A stretch of DNA of 64,000 nt from Colwellia marinimaniae (GCF_002207865.1 NZ_BDQM01000013.1:1-64000); one strand, 5' to 3'; counted from the first letter of the stretch, positions 45,043 to 54,808 are shown. A program made the numbers and translations. Notes: generated by a model from the sequence alone, not told the origin.

Positions 45043-47148
45043 ATGTCTTTTGAAGCAGATGAAGAAATTTTACAGGACTTTTTAGTAGAAGCGGGTGAAA
45101 TCTTAGAGTCACTTTCAGAAGAGCTGGTTGAGCTCGAAAATGACGTAGATAATACTGAGTTATTGAATTCGATATTCCGTGGCTTTCATACCGTCAAAGG
45201 TGGTGCCGGTTTTTTAAATCTAGGAGCACTTGTTGATGTCTGTCACGGTGCAGAAAATATATTTGATCTGTTACGTACTGGGAAACTCACGGTTAATGCT
45301 GAACTAATGGATACCATATTATCCGCATTAGACACGGTTAATGACATGTTTGTCCAGGTACAAAGTCGAGAGCCCCTTGCTCCAGCAGATGCGACTTTAT
45401 TAGCTGAACTCGAGAAGTTGAGTCACCCGGAAAGCGTAAACACACCCGCAGCTAGCCCCAATGTTATTGACTCGGTGTCTGAGTCAAGCTCAAATGATGA
45501 AATGAGTGAAGATGAGTTTGAGCGACTTTTAGATGAATTACATGGATCAGGTAGTGTTCCTACGTCCCCTACCCCCTCCTCACCACCGTCTACTAGCACC
45601 ATTAGTTCAAGTGATGAGATCAGCGATGATGAATTTGAATCATTATTAGATGAATTACATGGTCAAGGTGCCTTTTCTGCTGATGCAGGGCAGACAACAA
45701 ACAGTACTATTAGTAGTAGCAATGGTGATATTGACGATCTGGAATTTGAAAAGCTATTGGATGAACTCCACGGTAAAGGTAATGCACCCAAAGCTACAGT
45801 TGCCTCGATAGATCATGCTAATGTTAGTCCAGCGCCTAACATTACTAAAAAAGAAGAACCTGCAGCTGCTCCTCCCGCTAAAACTGTCGCCAAAAAATCT
45901 CCCGCGAAAGCCACTAAAAAGGCTGCGACACCTGCACCACCAAGTGAAACAACCGTCCGAGTGGACACGAAACGACTTGACCAAATAATGAACATGGTGG
46001 GGGAATTAGTTTTAGTCAGGAATCGGTTAATGAGCTTAGGCTTGGTTTCAGATGATGAAGAGTTAAATAAAGCAGTTACCAATTTAGATGCAGTAACCAC
46101 CGACCTTCAGGGTGCGGTCATGAAAACACGTATGCAGCCAATTAAAAAGGTTTTTGGTCGTTTTCCTCGGGTAGTACGCGATTTAGCTCGTAGTATGAAA
46201 AAAGAAATATCACTAATTCTAGAAGGCGAAGAGACTGACTTAGATAAAAATTTAGTGGAAGCTCTTGCTGATCCTTTAGTGCATTTAGTTAGAAACTCCG
46301 TAGATCATGGCATCGAAGATCCAGATATACGTGAAGCTATGGGTAAACCAAGAGAAGGTACCATTGTCCTATCCGCCTCACAAGAGGGCGATCATATATT
46401 ACTCACCATCAAAGATGATGGTGCGGGTATGGATCCTGAAAAATTAAAAAGTATCGCGATTGACCGTGGTGTCCTTGATACCGAGTCGGCTGCTAGAATG
46501 TCAGATAAAGAAGCCTTTAGTCTTATTTTTGCTCCTGGGTTTTCTACTAAAACTGAAATTTCTGAGGTTTCGGGCCGTGGTGTTGGCATGGATGTGGTGA
46601 AAACCAAAATCACTCAACTTAACGGTACGGTAAATATTGATTCTGAGCTAGGTGTAGGGACGGTACTTGAAATTAAAGTGCCATTAACCTTAGCGATACT
46701 GCCGACATTAATGGTCGTGGTCGGTAAACAAACATTTGCTTTACCACTTTCCGCTGTTAATGAGATTTTCCACTTAGACTTATCTAAGACTAACAATGTT
46801 GATGGGCAACTGACCATTATAGTTCGAGATAAAGCTATACCCTTATTTTATCTCGATCAGTGGCTAGTGCGTAATTTTGTTGAGAAAACCCGTGATAAAG
46901 GTCATGTTGTGATCGTTCAACTGGGTAATCAACAAGTTGGCTTTGTCGTTGATAGCCTAATAGGTCAAGAAGAAGTTGTGATTAAGCCACTTGATAGGTT
47001 ACTCCATGGAACGCCAGGAATGGCTGGTGCAACGATTACCAGTGATGGGGGTATTGCACTTATTTTAGATATAGGAAATCTACTAAAATTTTATGCAAAA
47101 AAATCACCTATTAATAAAAAATTACGCAGTAATGATTCCCAAAGGTAA
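45043..47148 (+). CDS. cheA: Chemotaxis histidine kinase CheA
   Basis: CheA couples receptors to CheY and CheB. The 701-residue protein has the HPt domain with phosphorylated His49 (IFRGFHTVKGGAGFL), a variable linker in place of a standard P2 (about 130-300), the dimerisation domain (LDQIMNMVGELVLVRNRLM), the HATPase domain (LVHLVRNSVDHGIEDPDI, DDGAGM, GRGVGMDVVKTKI) and a CheW-like regulatory domain. The linker carries three copies of EFExLLDELHG at residues 158-168, 197-207 and 234-244, followed by an Ala/Lys/Pro-rich stretch. In Vibrio this linker region (called LID) binds ParP, so the repeats may be docking motifs. Confidence 0.96.
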   Translation: MSFEADEEILQDFLVEAGEILESLSEELVELENDVDNTELLNSIFRGFHTVKGGAGFLNLGALVDVCHGAENIFDLLRTGKLTVNAELMDTILSALDTVNDMFVQVQSREPLAPADATLLAELEKLSHPESVNTPAASPNVIDSVSESSSNDEMSEDEFERLLDELHGSGSVPTSPTPSSPPSTSTISSSDEISDDEFESLLDELHGQGAFSADAGQTTNSTISSSNGDIDDLEFEKLLDELHGKGNAPKATVASIDHANVSPAPNITKKEEPAAAPPAKTVAKKSPAKATKKAATPAPPSETTVRVDTKRLDQIMNMVGELVLVRNRLMSLGLVSDDEELNKAVTNLDAVTTDLQGAVMKTRMQPIKKVFGRFPRVVRDLARSMKKEISLILEGEETDLDKNLVEALADPLVHLVRNSVDHGIEDPDIREAMGKPREGTIVLSASQEGDHILLTIKDDGAGMDPEKLKSIAIDRGVLDTESAARMSDKEAFSLIFAPGFSTKTEISEVSGRGVGMDVVKTKITQLNGTVNIDSELGVGTVLEIKVPLTLAILPTLMVVVGKQTFALPLSAVNEIFHLDLSKTNNVDGQLTIIVRDKAIPLFYLDQWLVRNFVEKTRDKGHVVIVQLGNQQVGFVVDSLIGQEEVVIKPLDRLLHGTPGMAGATITSDGGIALILDIGNLLKFYAKKSPINKKLRSNDSQR

Positions 47149-47214
47149 TATGTTTTTTGTATTACCAACTATGACTATACAGCGTGAATTAAGTAGCGTT
47201 ATCAGAGAGGTTAA

Positions 47215-48354
47215 ATGGTCTACAAGGTACTAGTTGTTGATGACTCTAGCTTTTTTAGACGTAGAGTTACTGATATTCTTAATAAAGATCCACAATTGAA
47301 CGTTATTGATGTTGCAGTGAATGGCAAAGAAGCGGTTGAGAAAGCTATATTGCTAAAGCCTGATGTCATTACTATGGATATAGAAATGCCAGTGCTTAAC
47401 GGTATTGACGCGGTGAAGCAAATTATGGCGAAGTCACCAACGGCAATATTGATGTTTTCATCTTTAACGCATCAAGGAGCTAAAGCAACCCTCGATGCGC
47501 TTGATGCCGGAGCTTTAGATTTTTTACCGAAAAAGTTTAGTGAAATTGCAAAAAATACCGATGAAGCGGGTAGTTTACTACGTCAAAGGGTTGTTGAAAT
47601 AGCACGAAAACCAGGGTTTGCAAAAACCAGATCGGTGAATCAGACTGGGATTACCCGTCCTCCCTTAGCAAAAACAAGATTGACAACAAATGTTACAAAA
47701 GCGACAAGCACCACTAAACCGTCATTTTCCTCGGCACTTAAAGATAAAAAAACGCTTAGCCGTAGCTCGGGTAAAGAATATAAACTATTAGCTATTGGTA
47801 CTTCTACAGGGGGACCAGTAGCACTGCAAAAAATATTGGTGCAATTGGAGCAAGATTTCCCATTACCCATTATTATTGTTCAGCATATGCCAGCGGCATT
47901 TACTGCTGCCTTTGCCAGTCGTTTAAATACCTTGTGTAAAATATCAATTAAAGAAGCTGAGGATGGCGATATACTAAAACCTGGTTGTGCTTATTTAGCT
48001 CCCGGTGGTCGGCAAATGATTATTAGTGGCAGTGAAAATTCAGCAAAAATAAAAATTCTCGATGATGACTCCCCAAAAATCACTTTTAAGCCGAGTGTTG
48101 ATATCAGTTTTGGCTCAGCGGCTAAAACCTTTGCCGGTAAAGTGCTTGGGGTGATTCTTACGGGCATGGGCTCTGATGGTAAAGAGGGATCGAGGATGTT
48201 AAAAGCTAAAGGCTCGACCATTTGGTCGCAAGATGAACAATCCTGTGTCGTTTATGGTATGCCTCAAGCGGTAGTTAAAGCAGGCTTGTCTCAGTTGTCG
48301 TTGCCACTAGATTCAATGGCAGCTTCTATGGTTAAGGAAATCGGCCATGGATAA
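47215..48354 (+). CDS. cheB: Chemotaxis methylesterase CheB
   Basis: CheB removes methyl groups from chemoreceptors when phosphorylated. The 379-residue protein has an N-terminal receiver (Asp9/Asp10, phosphoacceptor Asp55 in VITMDIEMPVLNG), a Ser/Thr/Lys-rich linker (about 130-185), and a C-terminal methylesterase with the catalytic Ser in IGTSTGGP, His in VQHMPAAFT and Asp in GMGSDG. The linker is longer than usual. motC starts 8 bases before the stop. No cheR is seen in this window. Confidence 0.95.
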   Translation: MVYKVLVVDDSSFFRRRVTDILNKDPQLNVIDVAVNGKEAVEKAILLKPDVITMDIEMPVLNGIDAVKQIMAKSPTAILMFSSLTHQGAKATLDALDAGALDFLPKKFSEIAKNTDEAGSLLRQRVVEIARKPGFAKTRSVNQTGITRPPLAKTRLTTNVTKATSTTKPSFSSALKDKKTLSRSSGKEYKLLAIGTSTGGPVALQKILVQLEQDFPLPIIIVQHMPAAFTAAFASRLNTLCKISIKEAEDGDILKPGCAYLAPGGRQMIISGSENSAKIKILDDDSPKITFKPSVDISFGSAAKTFAGKVLGVILTGMGSDGKEGSRMLKAKGSTIWSQDEQSCVVYGMPQAVVKAGLSQLSLPLDSMAASMVKEIGHG

Positions 48355-49093
48355 GCTGAGTGTCGCAGGTCTATTTATTGCAATTTTTGCTGTTTATATA
48401 GGCTTCACTCTTGATGGTGGTCATATATCTGCTTTATTTGAGCTACCCGCTTTTATTATTGTTTTTGGCGGCACCTTAGGTGCTGTTATGCTGCAATCGT
48501 CAATGATGCAGTTTACTCATGCTATTTCATTACTTAAATGGGTTTTTTCTCCGCCTAAATACGATATTGACCGTGGTATAAGTGAAATTGTCGACTGGGC
48601 AACTAAGGCAAGAGAGTCAGGATATCTTGCTTTAGAAGATACTGCCTTGGAAATAGAAGATAGTTATACCCAAAAGGGCCTTAACTTATTGGTTGATGGT
48701 GTTGATCTTGAAAATTTTAGAGTCGTGCTAGAGTTAGATTTAGATATTTATCGGGAACATAACTTGCGTTCTGCTAATGTATTTGAAGCGATGGGCGGCT
48801 ACAGTCCTACCATTGGCATATTAGGCGCTGTACTTGGCTTAATTCATGCTATGGGTAATCTAGCTGAACCAGAATTACTAGGGCAGGGCATAGCAACCGC
48901 TTTTATTGCCACTATTTACGGGGTAGGTTTTGCTAACCTGCTCTATTTACCGATAGCAAATAAAATTCGAGTTATTATTCATCAACAAACCATGTACCGT
49001 GAAATGATCTGTGAGGGCTTGGTATCCATTGCCAATGGAGAAAATCCTCATGCGATTGAAAATAAACTATCGGCATTTAGGTTAGACCGATGA
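48347..49093 (+). CDS. motC: Flagellar stator protein MotC (MotA family)
   Basis: MotA-family membrane protein that forms stator units with MotD and drives rotation by ion flow. The 248-residue product has four membrane segments, and VFGGTLGAVMLQSSMMQFTH and GGYSPTIGILGAVLGLIHAM match the family. Position after cheB and before motD and parC equals the Pseudomonas motC-motD arrangement, whose pair is proton-driven. Start AAGGA lies in the cheB end, with 8-base overlap. Confidence 0.93.
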   Translation: MDKLSVAGLFIAIFAVYIGFTLDGGHISALFELPAFIIVFGGTLGAVMLQSSMMQFTHAISLLKWVFSPPKYDIDRGISEIVDWATKARESGYLALEDTALEIEDSYTQKGLNLLVDGVDLENFRVVLELDLDIYREHNLRSANVFEAMGGYSPTIGILGAVLGLIHAMGNLAEPELLGQGIATAFIATIYGVGFANLLYLPIANKIRVIIHQQTMYREMICEGLVSIANGENPHAIENKLSAFRLDR

Positions 49094-50112
49094 ATCGGCT
49101 ACGTAATCGAAGACACACCATAGAGCATGATAATGTTCATCGTTGGTTAGTTTCTTATGCAGATTATATGACCTTAATGTTTGCCTTGTTTGTGGTGTTA
49201 TACGCAATGGCAATGGTGAACGAAAAGCCTTTTGATAGTCTTACTGAATCATTTGGTCGTGTCTTCCAAACGTATGAAGAGAAGAGTAAAAACCGAGGCC
49301 ATGGTGATAGTGTCTTGATGGTTAATACCAGTAAAACGAATAAAAAGTTATTTGGCAATGGTATCCTAGAGGTTGCCGGGCCGGAAGTACTTAATAACGA
49401 AAGAAGCTTATCTAACATCTCTGATGCGCAAGTAGGAAATAACTTAAGTTCCTTAGAAGAAGAGTTACACACGGCTTTATATGAACTGGTTGAGTCTGGT
49501 TTTGCCCAATTACAAATAGATGGTGATTGGTTAGAGATAGAGTTAAACAGTGCTTTATTATTTCCCAGTGGTTCCTCATCAGCGACACTTTCAGCTGAGT
49601 CGATTTTATCGGCAATTTATGGTGTTATTGGTCAAGCAAGTAACTTTATTAGAGTGCGAGGTTATACCGATAACCAAGCAATAAATAATGAAATATTCTC
49701 TTCAAATTGGGAACTATCTGTTTTTCGCGCGACAGCAATTTTAAGGGTCTTAGAAAAATTAGGTCTAAACCCTGCTCGCATGGCTATTGAGGGTTATGGT
49801 CAATATTACCCCAGTGCAGATAATTTAACCGTGCAAGGTCGAGCTAAAAATAGAAAAGTGGTTGTTGCTATTTCTAAATATGGTTTAGAAAAAGCGAATT
49901 TACTCATTACTCCAACCATTGATTTACAAAGCATTGAAGCAATAACACCAATTAACGGTTCAAATGAGCAACGTGAGCAGTCGAGTAATATCAAGGTGAT
50001 TCGTCTGGATAACGGTGGTATTCGTATAACTACTCGTGGTGATGATGACGTTGAACAATTACCAGAGCGTCGGCCCTTAAAAGAAATTAAAGCTAATAAT
50101 GCGATAGAGTAA
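49090..50112 (+). CDS. motD: Flagellar stator protein MotD (MotB family)
   Basis: MotB-family partner of MotC. The 340-residue product has a single membrane segment with the ion-binding Asp25 in SYADYMTLMFALFVVLYAMA, a plug/linker region, and a C-terminal OmpA-like peptidoglycan-binding domain (VRGYTDNQAINNEIFSSNWE, ELSVFRATAILRVLEK, GYGQYYPSADN). An Asn/Glu-rich tail of about 60 residues follows. The start overlaps motC by 4 bases (ATGA). Confidence 0.93.
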   Translation: MNRLRNRRHTIEHDNVHRWLVSYADYMTLMFALFVVLYAMAMVNEKPFDSLTESFGRVFQTYEEKSKNRGHGDSVLMVNTSKTNKKLFGNGILEVAGPEVLNNERSLSNISDAQVGNNLSSLEEELHTALYELVESGFAQLQIDGDWLEIELNSALLFPSGSSSATLSAESILSAIYGVIGQASNFIRVRGYTDNQAINNEIFSSNWELSVFRATAILRVLEKLGLNPARMAIEGYGQYYPSADNLTVQGRAKNRKVVVAISKYGLEKANLLITPTIDLQSIEAITPINGSNEQREQSSNIKVIRLDNGGIRITTRGDDDVEQLPERRPLKEIKANNAIE

Positions 50113-50165
50113 ATTAGCCATCAATATGATTGATAATATTAAATGAATGTAAGTGAGTATTGCTC

Positions 50166-50954
50166 TTGATAGTCTGGACCATTGCAAATCAAAAAGGTGG
50201 TGTTGGTAAAACCACTACAACTATAGCTCTTGCCGGGGTACTAGCTGAGCAAGGCCATCGAGTATTATTAGTTGATATCGACCCTCATGCGTCATTAAGT
50301 TACTATTTTGGTATAGAATCAGAAGATTTAGATTTGAGTGTTTATAACTTATTTACTCAGGTTTCCACCAGAGAACAAATTTTACAAACCTTATGTCCTA
50401 GTAAGTACCCTAATATAGATATTTTACCCGCAACTATGGGCTTAGCGACGTTAGATCGCTCTTTAGGCACAAAAGGTGGCATGGGCTTAGTGTTAAAAAA
50501 AGCGGTGCAAAAAGTAGCTGATAGTTATGACTATGTATTAATTGATTGTCCGCCCGTACTTGGTGTCCTTATGGTAAATGCCCTAGCAGCGGCCGATCGT
50601 ATTATAATTCCTGTGCAAACAGAGTTTTTGGCATTGAAAGGCTTAGACCGTATGGTCAAAACGATGGAGATTATGCAAGGCGAACAAGAAAGTCCTTTTA
50701 AATACACCATAGTGCCAACTATGTTTGACAAACGAACAAAAGCTTCTATTTTAGCGTTTAAAAAACTACAAGAAGTCTATACTAATGAAATATGGCCGGG
50801 TGTAGTGCCCGTTGATACTAACTTGAGAAATGCTAGTCTTGCTCAAAAAGTACCTTCAGATTATGCGGCAAACTCTCGAGGAACATTAGCCTATAAAAGC
50901 CTTCTGAATTATCTAGTCAAGCAAGGCCTGAAGAATAATGAGGTTGAATGCTAA
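50166..50954 (+). CDS. parC: ParA-like polar placement ATPase ParC
   Basis: ParC, a ParA-type ATPase, localises chemotaxis arrays to the cell pole in Vibrio; it is unrelated to topoisomerase IV ParC. The 262-residue product has GGVGKTTT after IVWTIANQK, VDIDPHASLSYYFG and VLIDCPPVLGVLMVNALAAA. The TTG start at 50166 (MIVWTIANQKGG) is preferred over TTG at 50160 because AAGTGAG stands 8 bases before it and the family starts with IVWT. parP follows without a gap. Confidence 0.9.
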   Translation: MIVWTIANQKGGVGKTTTTIALAGVLAEQGHRVLLVDIDPHASLSYYFGIESEDLDLSVYNLFTQVSTREQILQTLCPSKYPNIDILPATMGLATLDRSLGTKGGMGLVLKKAVQKVADSYDYVLIDCPPVLGVLMVNALAAADRIIIPVQTEFLALKGLDRMVKTMEIMQGEQESPFKYTIVPTMFDKRTKASILAFKKLQEVYTNEIWPGVVPVDTNLRNASLAQKVPSDYAANSRGTLAYKSLLNYLVKQGLKNNEVEC

Positions 50955-51689
50955 ATGAGTAAATCGTTACCCGCGAGTCATAATCTAATGAAAACCTACC
51001 TGTCAGAACTACTTACAGAATCTGACGTTGCTGAAGAGTTATCACACCAGCGCATTAAAGCGCCGGCTAGAAAACCTTTGGCGCATAAAGAGGATGCCGA
51101 CCATAAATCATTAGAAAAATTGCTTAAAACAGTTAGTGAGCCTAAAGAAAAAACGGTTGAGGTGGCAAAGGTTGATTTAGTCCCCATTTCTACCGATAAA
51201 AGCCGTGCTGAAGTTATGGTTAATAAGCAGAAAAGCTACCGTCAAGGGGATTTTCAAGCCATGTTTTTTGATGTCGCGGGATTAACCCTTGCTGTTCCTC
51301 TGATTGAGTTAGGTGGCATTCATAAAGTTGATAAAACCAGTAGTTTAATGGGTAAGCCCAGTTGGTTTAAAGGCGTTATGCTTTATCGGGATGAAAAAAT
51401 TAATGTTGTCGATACTGCTTTATGGGTTATGCCGGAAAAATGTGACGAAAAGTTAATGAATTCGCTGAATTATCAATATATTATCATGCTAAATGATAGC
51501 CCTTGGGGCTTGATGGCGGAAAACCTAATCGATACAGTTGTGTTACGTCAAGATGAAGTGAAATGGGTAGAATCTAATAATAAAAGGCCGTGGTTGGCGG
51601 GCTTAGTCAAAGAAAAAATGTGTGCCTTACTCGATGTAAGTGCTTTGATTCAATTGCTTGATAAAGGTATCGATATTTATCAAGAATAG
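50955..51689 (+). CDS. parP: CheW-domain polar array protein ParP
   Basis: ParP links ParC to CheA in Vibrio-type arrays through a CheW-like C-terminal domain. The 244-residue product has a charged, disordered N half (about 1-95) and a CheW/AIF-like domain with QAMFFDVAGLTLAVPLIEL, GKPSWFKGVMLYRDEKIN and LAGLVKEKMCALLDVSALI. The ATG abuts the parC stop codon. The CheA motifs repeated upstream are plausible partners, which is inference. Confidence 0.9.
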   Translation: MSKSLPASHNLMKTYLSELLTESDVAEELSHQRIKAPARKPLAHKEDADHKSLEKLLKTVSEPKEKTVEVAKVDLVPISTDKSRAEVMVNKQKSYRQGDFQAMFFDVAGLTLAVPLIELGGIHKVDKTSSLMGKPSWFKGVMLYRDEKINVVDTALWVMPEKCDEKLMNSLNYQYIIMLNDSPWGLMAENLIDTVVLRQDEVKWVESNNKRPWLAGLVKEKMCALLDVSALIQLLDKGIDIYQE

Positions 51690-51751
51690 TAAAATTATAG
51701 CTGTTTATATTGTAGACAGTCTAAAAGTAAGTAATTTGAGGGGCAAGTAAT

Positions 51752-52246
51752 ATGTCAGATGAGAGAAGAAGTAAAAGTGGTAAAGTTGACGCTAGTGATG
51801 AAGTGCTGCAATGGGTAACCTTTAAGTTACAAAATGAAACTTACGGTATTAATGTTATGCAGGTGCAAGAGGTTTTACGTTATAGTGAAATTGCTCCGGT
51901 ACCTGGTGCCCCTCTTTATGTACTTGGTATCATAAATTTGCGCGGTAATGTTGTTACTGTTATTGATACCCGCTGTCGATTTGGTTTAGAGCCTTGTGAT
52001 ATTACCGATAATACCCGTGTGGTGGTTATCGAATCGGAAAAACAAGTGATAGGGATCTTAGTTGATAGTGTTGCTGAAGTTGTCTATTTAAAGTCTTCAG
52101 AAATAGATGATGCACCCAACGTTGGTAATGAAGAAAGTGCTCAGTTCATCCAAGGGGTATCAAACCGTGATGGTGAATTACTTATTTTAGTAGATTTAGA
52201 TAAACTACTTTCAGACGATGAGTGGGATGAACTCAAGCAATTTTAA
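51752..52246 (+). CDS. cheW: Chemotaxis coupling protein CheW
   Basis: CheW couples receptors to CheA. The 164-residue protein has the SH3-like fold motifs VTFKLQNETYGINVMQVQEV, VPGAPLYVLGIINLRGNVVT and VIDTRCRFGL, and FIQGVSNRDGELLILVDLDK. It has a normal length for marine gammaproteobacteria. TTTGAGGGGCAAG serves as ribosome-binding region. Confidence 0.96.
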   Translation: MSDERRSKSGKVDASDEVLQWVTFKLQNETYGINVMQVQEVLRYSEIAPVPGAPLYVLGIINLRGNVVTVIDTRCRFGLEPCDITDNTRVVVIESEKQVIGILVDSVAEVVYLKSSEIDDAPNVGNEESAQFIQGVSNRDGELLILVDLDKLLSDDEWDELKQF

Positions 52247-52355
52247 TGCTATTATTTTCAGCGCTAGATATTGTTGACCTAAGTTTAAGCCGGTATATAC
52301 AAAGTTTTCACTTATTCACTTATACGTTTAAATTTATTTAAGGCAAAAATCACCA

Positions 52356-52826
52356 ATGTCATTGTTAGCGGTCCCGATAATTGCTGTGTTAGCGCTATTC
52401 CTTGTAGTGCTTTCTAGTACGGTGTTTTTTATCTATTTAACTAAGCTTAAAGGTAAATTATCTATGCTGGAAATAAAAATGCAAAGCGCTGTTTTATTCG
52501 TTGACGAATTACAAAGCTTAAATAACAAGTTACAGCAAGAGTTTGAGCTCATGGCGAGTAATAGTGAGCAGTTTTCTATCGAAAATAGTCAAGTCTCGAA
52601 ACAATTAGAGCATAGTATTAAAAAACTACAGCAGCAAGCTATTGAGCAACAGCAGCTATTAAGCCAATGGCAAGAGAGCCAAGGACAGAATAAATTTTAT
52701 AATCGTGCTTTTAAATTAGCAGCAAAGGGTGCCAATATAGAGGAAATTATCAGTGAATGTGAATTACCTCGAGCAGAAGTTGAAATGTTGCTTTCAGTCT
52801 ACCAACAACGTGCTCGCTCTCAGTAA
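52356..52826 (+). CDS. DUF2802 membrane-anchored coiled-coil protein
   Basis: Recognised as the DUF2802 family that follows cheW in many Vibrio, Pseudomonas and Alteromonadales chemotaxis operons; function unknown. The 156-residue protein has an N-terminal membrane segment (about 4-28), a Gln-rich coiled coil (about 40-115) and a C-terminal helix-turn-helix-like segment with LAAKGANIEEIISECELPRA and EVEMLLSVYQQR. It ends the chemotaxis run. Confidence 0.85.
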   Translation: MSLLAVPIIAVLALFLVVLSSTVFFIYLTKLKGKLSMLEIKMQSAVLFVDELQSLNNKLQQEFELMASNSEQFSIENSQVSKQLEHSIKKLQQQAIEQQQLLSQWQESQGQNKFYNRAFKLAAKGANIEEIISECELPRAEVEMLLSVYQQRARSQ

Positions 52827-52965
52827 ATAATTGCCAGCAACGTTTACTAAATGAAAGTAAATATAGTAAAACTGCGCTGAAACGTTATTCACCCAACAAT
52901 TGATTTCATGTTAAACTGCCGTCGTTTTCTCATACATATCATGTAACGGCAAGGAACTTAGCCCT

Positions 52966-53766
52966 GTGAGCTCAGCTATAACCCCATATTTTCGACTCTT
53001 GATACTTGTTATTATTATTACTCTTGCTGGTTGTACGTCGACACCAAAACAGCAAGAGCAAGACAATTTTTATGATGACGCTAGCTTAAGTGACTCTAGA
53101 GATCCCTTTGAAGCGATTAACAGACCCTTTTGGACTTTTACTTGGGATTATGTCGATAAGTATATTGCAAAACCCTCATCAGAAGTTTACACAACGTACA
53201 CACCGCCATTTTTACGGACTGGCTTATACAATATGGCGTTAAATTTAAACGAACCTTCAAGTATTATTAATAATGTCTTGCAGTTAAAGTTTACTGCTGC
53301 GGCTAAAAACACCGGTAGATTTGTTCTTAATTCAACGATTGGTTTATTTGGCTTTTATGATCCTGCCAGTGATTATGACTGGTCTGGAGAGCAAGAAGAG
53401 TTTGGTGAAGTATTAGGTATTTACGGAATTGGCGATGGACCCTATATTGTTATCCCAGGTTTGGGGCCTAGTTCTGTTCGTGAAGAAGTGGGGGATTACG
53501 TCGATGGTCTTTATTGGCCCCTGGTTGTTATTAATTTTTGGCCTAATATTGCCCGCTTAGGCATATTAGGTTTAGAAAAGAGAGCAGCCGTCCGAGATCA
53601 AGAGCAGTTAGTTACCGAGTCCGAAGATCCCTATGAATTTATTAAAAATGCATATTTCCAAAATATGAATTATAAACTTTACGACGGTAATCCTCCTATC
53701 ATCATTAATGAAGCAGAAGAAGACGAAATAGATGCCTTACTTGATGATTTTTATGAGAGCTACTAG
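52966..53766 (+). CDS. mlaA: Phospholipid-retrograde transport lipoprotein MlaA (VacJ)
   Basis: MlaA is an outer-membrane lipoprotein that removes phospholipids from the outer leaflet with the Mla pathway. The 266-residue product has a signal peptide with lipobox Cys23 (TLAGC), then RDPFEAINRPFWTFTWDYVD, LRTGLYNMALNLNEPSSIIN and GPYIVIPGLGPSSVREEVGD, all diagnostic. The GTG start lies 10 bases after AAGGA. It is separate from the flagellar genes by function. Confidence 0.95.
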   Translation: MSSAITPYFRLLILVIIITLAGCTSTPKQQEQDNFYDDASLSDSRDPFEAINRPFWTFTWDYVDKYIAKPSSEVYTTYTPPFLRTGLYNMALNLNEPSSIINNVLQLKFTAAAKNTGRFVLNSTIGLFGFYDPASDYDWSGEQEEFGEVLGIYGIGDGPYIVIPGLGPSSVREEVGDYVDGLYWPLVVINFWPNIARLGILGLEKRAAVRDQEQLVTESEDPYEFIKNAYFQNMNYKLYDGNPPIIINEAEEDEIDALLDDFYESY

Positions 53767-53870
53767 CTCATAGTCTTTTATTAATAAATAGAATAAACGA
53801 GTACCTATGCCGATAACAATTTGTTAGAATTGCGGCAATTTTTTTAGATACACTATATTGGAATAATTAA

Positions 53871-54335
53871 ATGAATATCATTGAAGGTTCGTTTGAAGCA
53901 AAAGGCAAAAAATTTGCTATTGTAGTATCACGTTTTAATCACTTTATTGTTGATAGTTTGTTAGACGGCGCAATTGACGCGCTAAAACGCCATGGTAATG
54001 TTAATGATAACGATATCACCGTAGTTCGTGTACCGGGGGCATATGAGTTACCGCTAGCGGCTAAAAAATTGGCAGCAAAAGATACGTTTGATGCCATTAT
54101 TGCTATTGGCGCAGTTATCCGTGGTGGTACCCCTCACTTTGAATTTGTTGCTGGTGAGTGTAATAAAGGTTTAGCACAAGTTTGTTTAGACGCTGAAATT
54201 CCCGTTGCCTTTGGTGTGATTACCACCGACTCTATTGAACAAGCAATTGAACGAGCTGGTACTAAGGCCGGTAATAAAGGCGCTGAAGCAGCTCTTAGCG
54301 CATTAGAAATGGTAAATGTTTTAGCTAAAATTTAA
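53871..54335 (+). CDS. ribH: 6,7-dimethyl-8-ribityllumazine synthase RibH
   Basis: RibH condenses a butanone phosphate with aminoribitylamino-uracil in riboflavin synthesis. The 154-residue protein has [57 protein letters not shown] and the C-terminal [15 protein letters not shown] segment. Length is typical. nusB follows after 56 bp, the common ribH-nusB pairing. Confidence 0.97.
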   Translation: MNIIEGSFEAKGKKFAIVVSRFNHFIVDSLLDGAIDALKRHGNVNDNDITVVRVPGAYELPLAAKKLAAKDTFDAIIAIGAVIRGGTPHFEFVAGECNKGLAQVCLDAEIPVAFGVITTDSIEQAIERAGTKAGNKGAEAALSALEMVNVLAKI

Positions 54336-54391
54336 TGTTCTAACTTTACCCCTAACATTATTCCTAAACTTAACAAAAGTGGCAACCTATT

Positions 54392-54808
54392 GTGAAACCG
54401 TCTCCTAGAAGAAAAGCCCGTGAGTTAGCCGTACAAGCTATCTATTCATGGCAAGTTAGTAAAAACCCAGTAAATGATATTGAAGCTAATTTTATTGTAG
54501 ATAACAGCAAACGCCGTTTTGATACTGAATACTTTCAATTATTATTACGCGGTGTAACCGCCAATATTAGTGATATAGATGCGGCTATTTCCCCTCATGT
54601 TGATCGTCCGCTTAAGGATATTGATCAAGTGGAGAAGGCGATACTACGTGTGGCAGTGTTTGAGCTGAAAGATTGTACTGATGTACCTTATCGTGTGGTG
54701 ATAAATGAAGCTATAGAGTTAGCTAAGTCATTTGCTGCTGATGATAGCCATAAGTTTGTTAACGGTGTTTTAGATAAAACCGTCAAGTTAATTCGTCCTC
54801 AAGATTAA
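54392..54808 (+). CDS. nusB: Transcription antitermination factor NusB
   Basis: NusB binds boxA RNA with NusE/S10 in rRNA antitermination. The 138-residue helical protein has PRRKARELAVQAIYSWQVSK, the central FQLLLRGVTANISDIDAAIS, VEKAILRVAVFELKDCTDVP and INEAIELAKSFAADDSHKFV with NGVLDK. GTG start. Between ribH and thiL as in many gammaproteobacteria. Confidence 0.97.
   Translation: MKPSPRRKARELAVQAIYSWQVSKNPVNDIEANFIVDNSKRRFDTEYFQLLLRGVTANISDIDAAISPHVDRPLKDIDQVEKAILRVAVFELKDCTDVPYRVVINEAIELAKSFAADDSHKFVNGVLDKTVKLIRPQD

Noticed and set aside
50166-50954. Topoisomerase IV subunit or plasmid partition gene for parC
   Set aside because: The protein is a ParA-type ATPase in a chemotaxis operon next to parP and cheW; no plasmid features are present.
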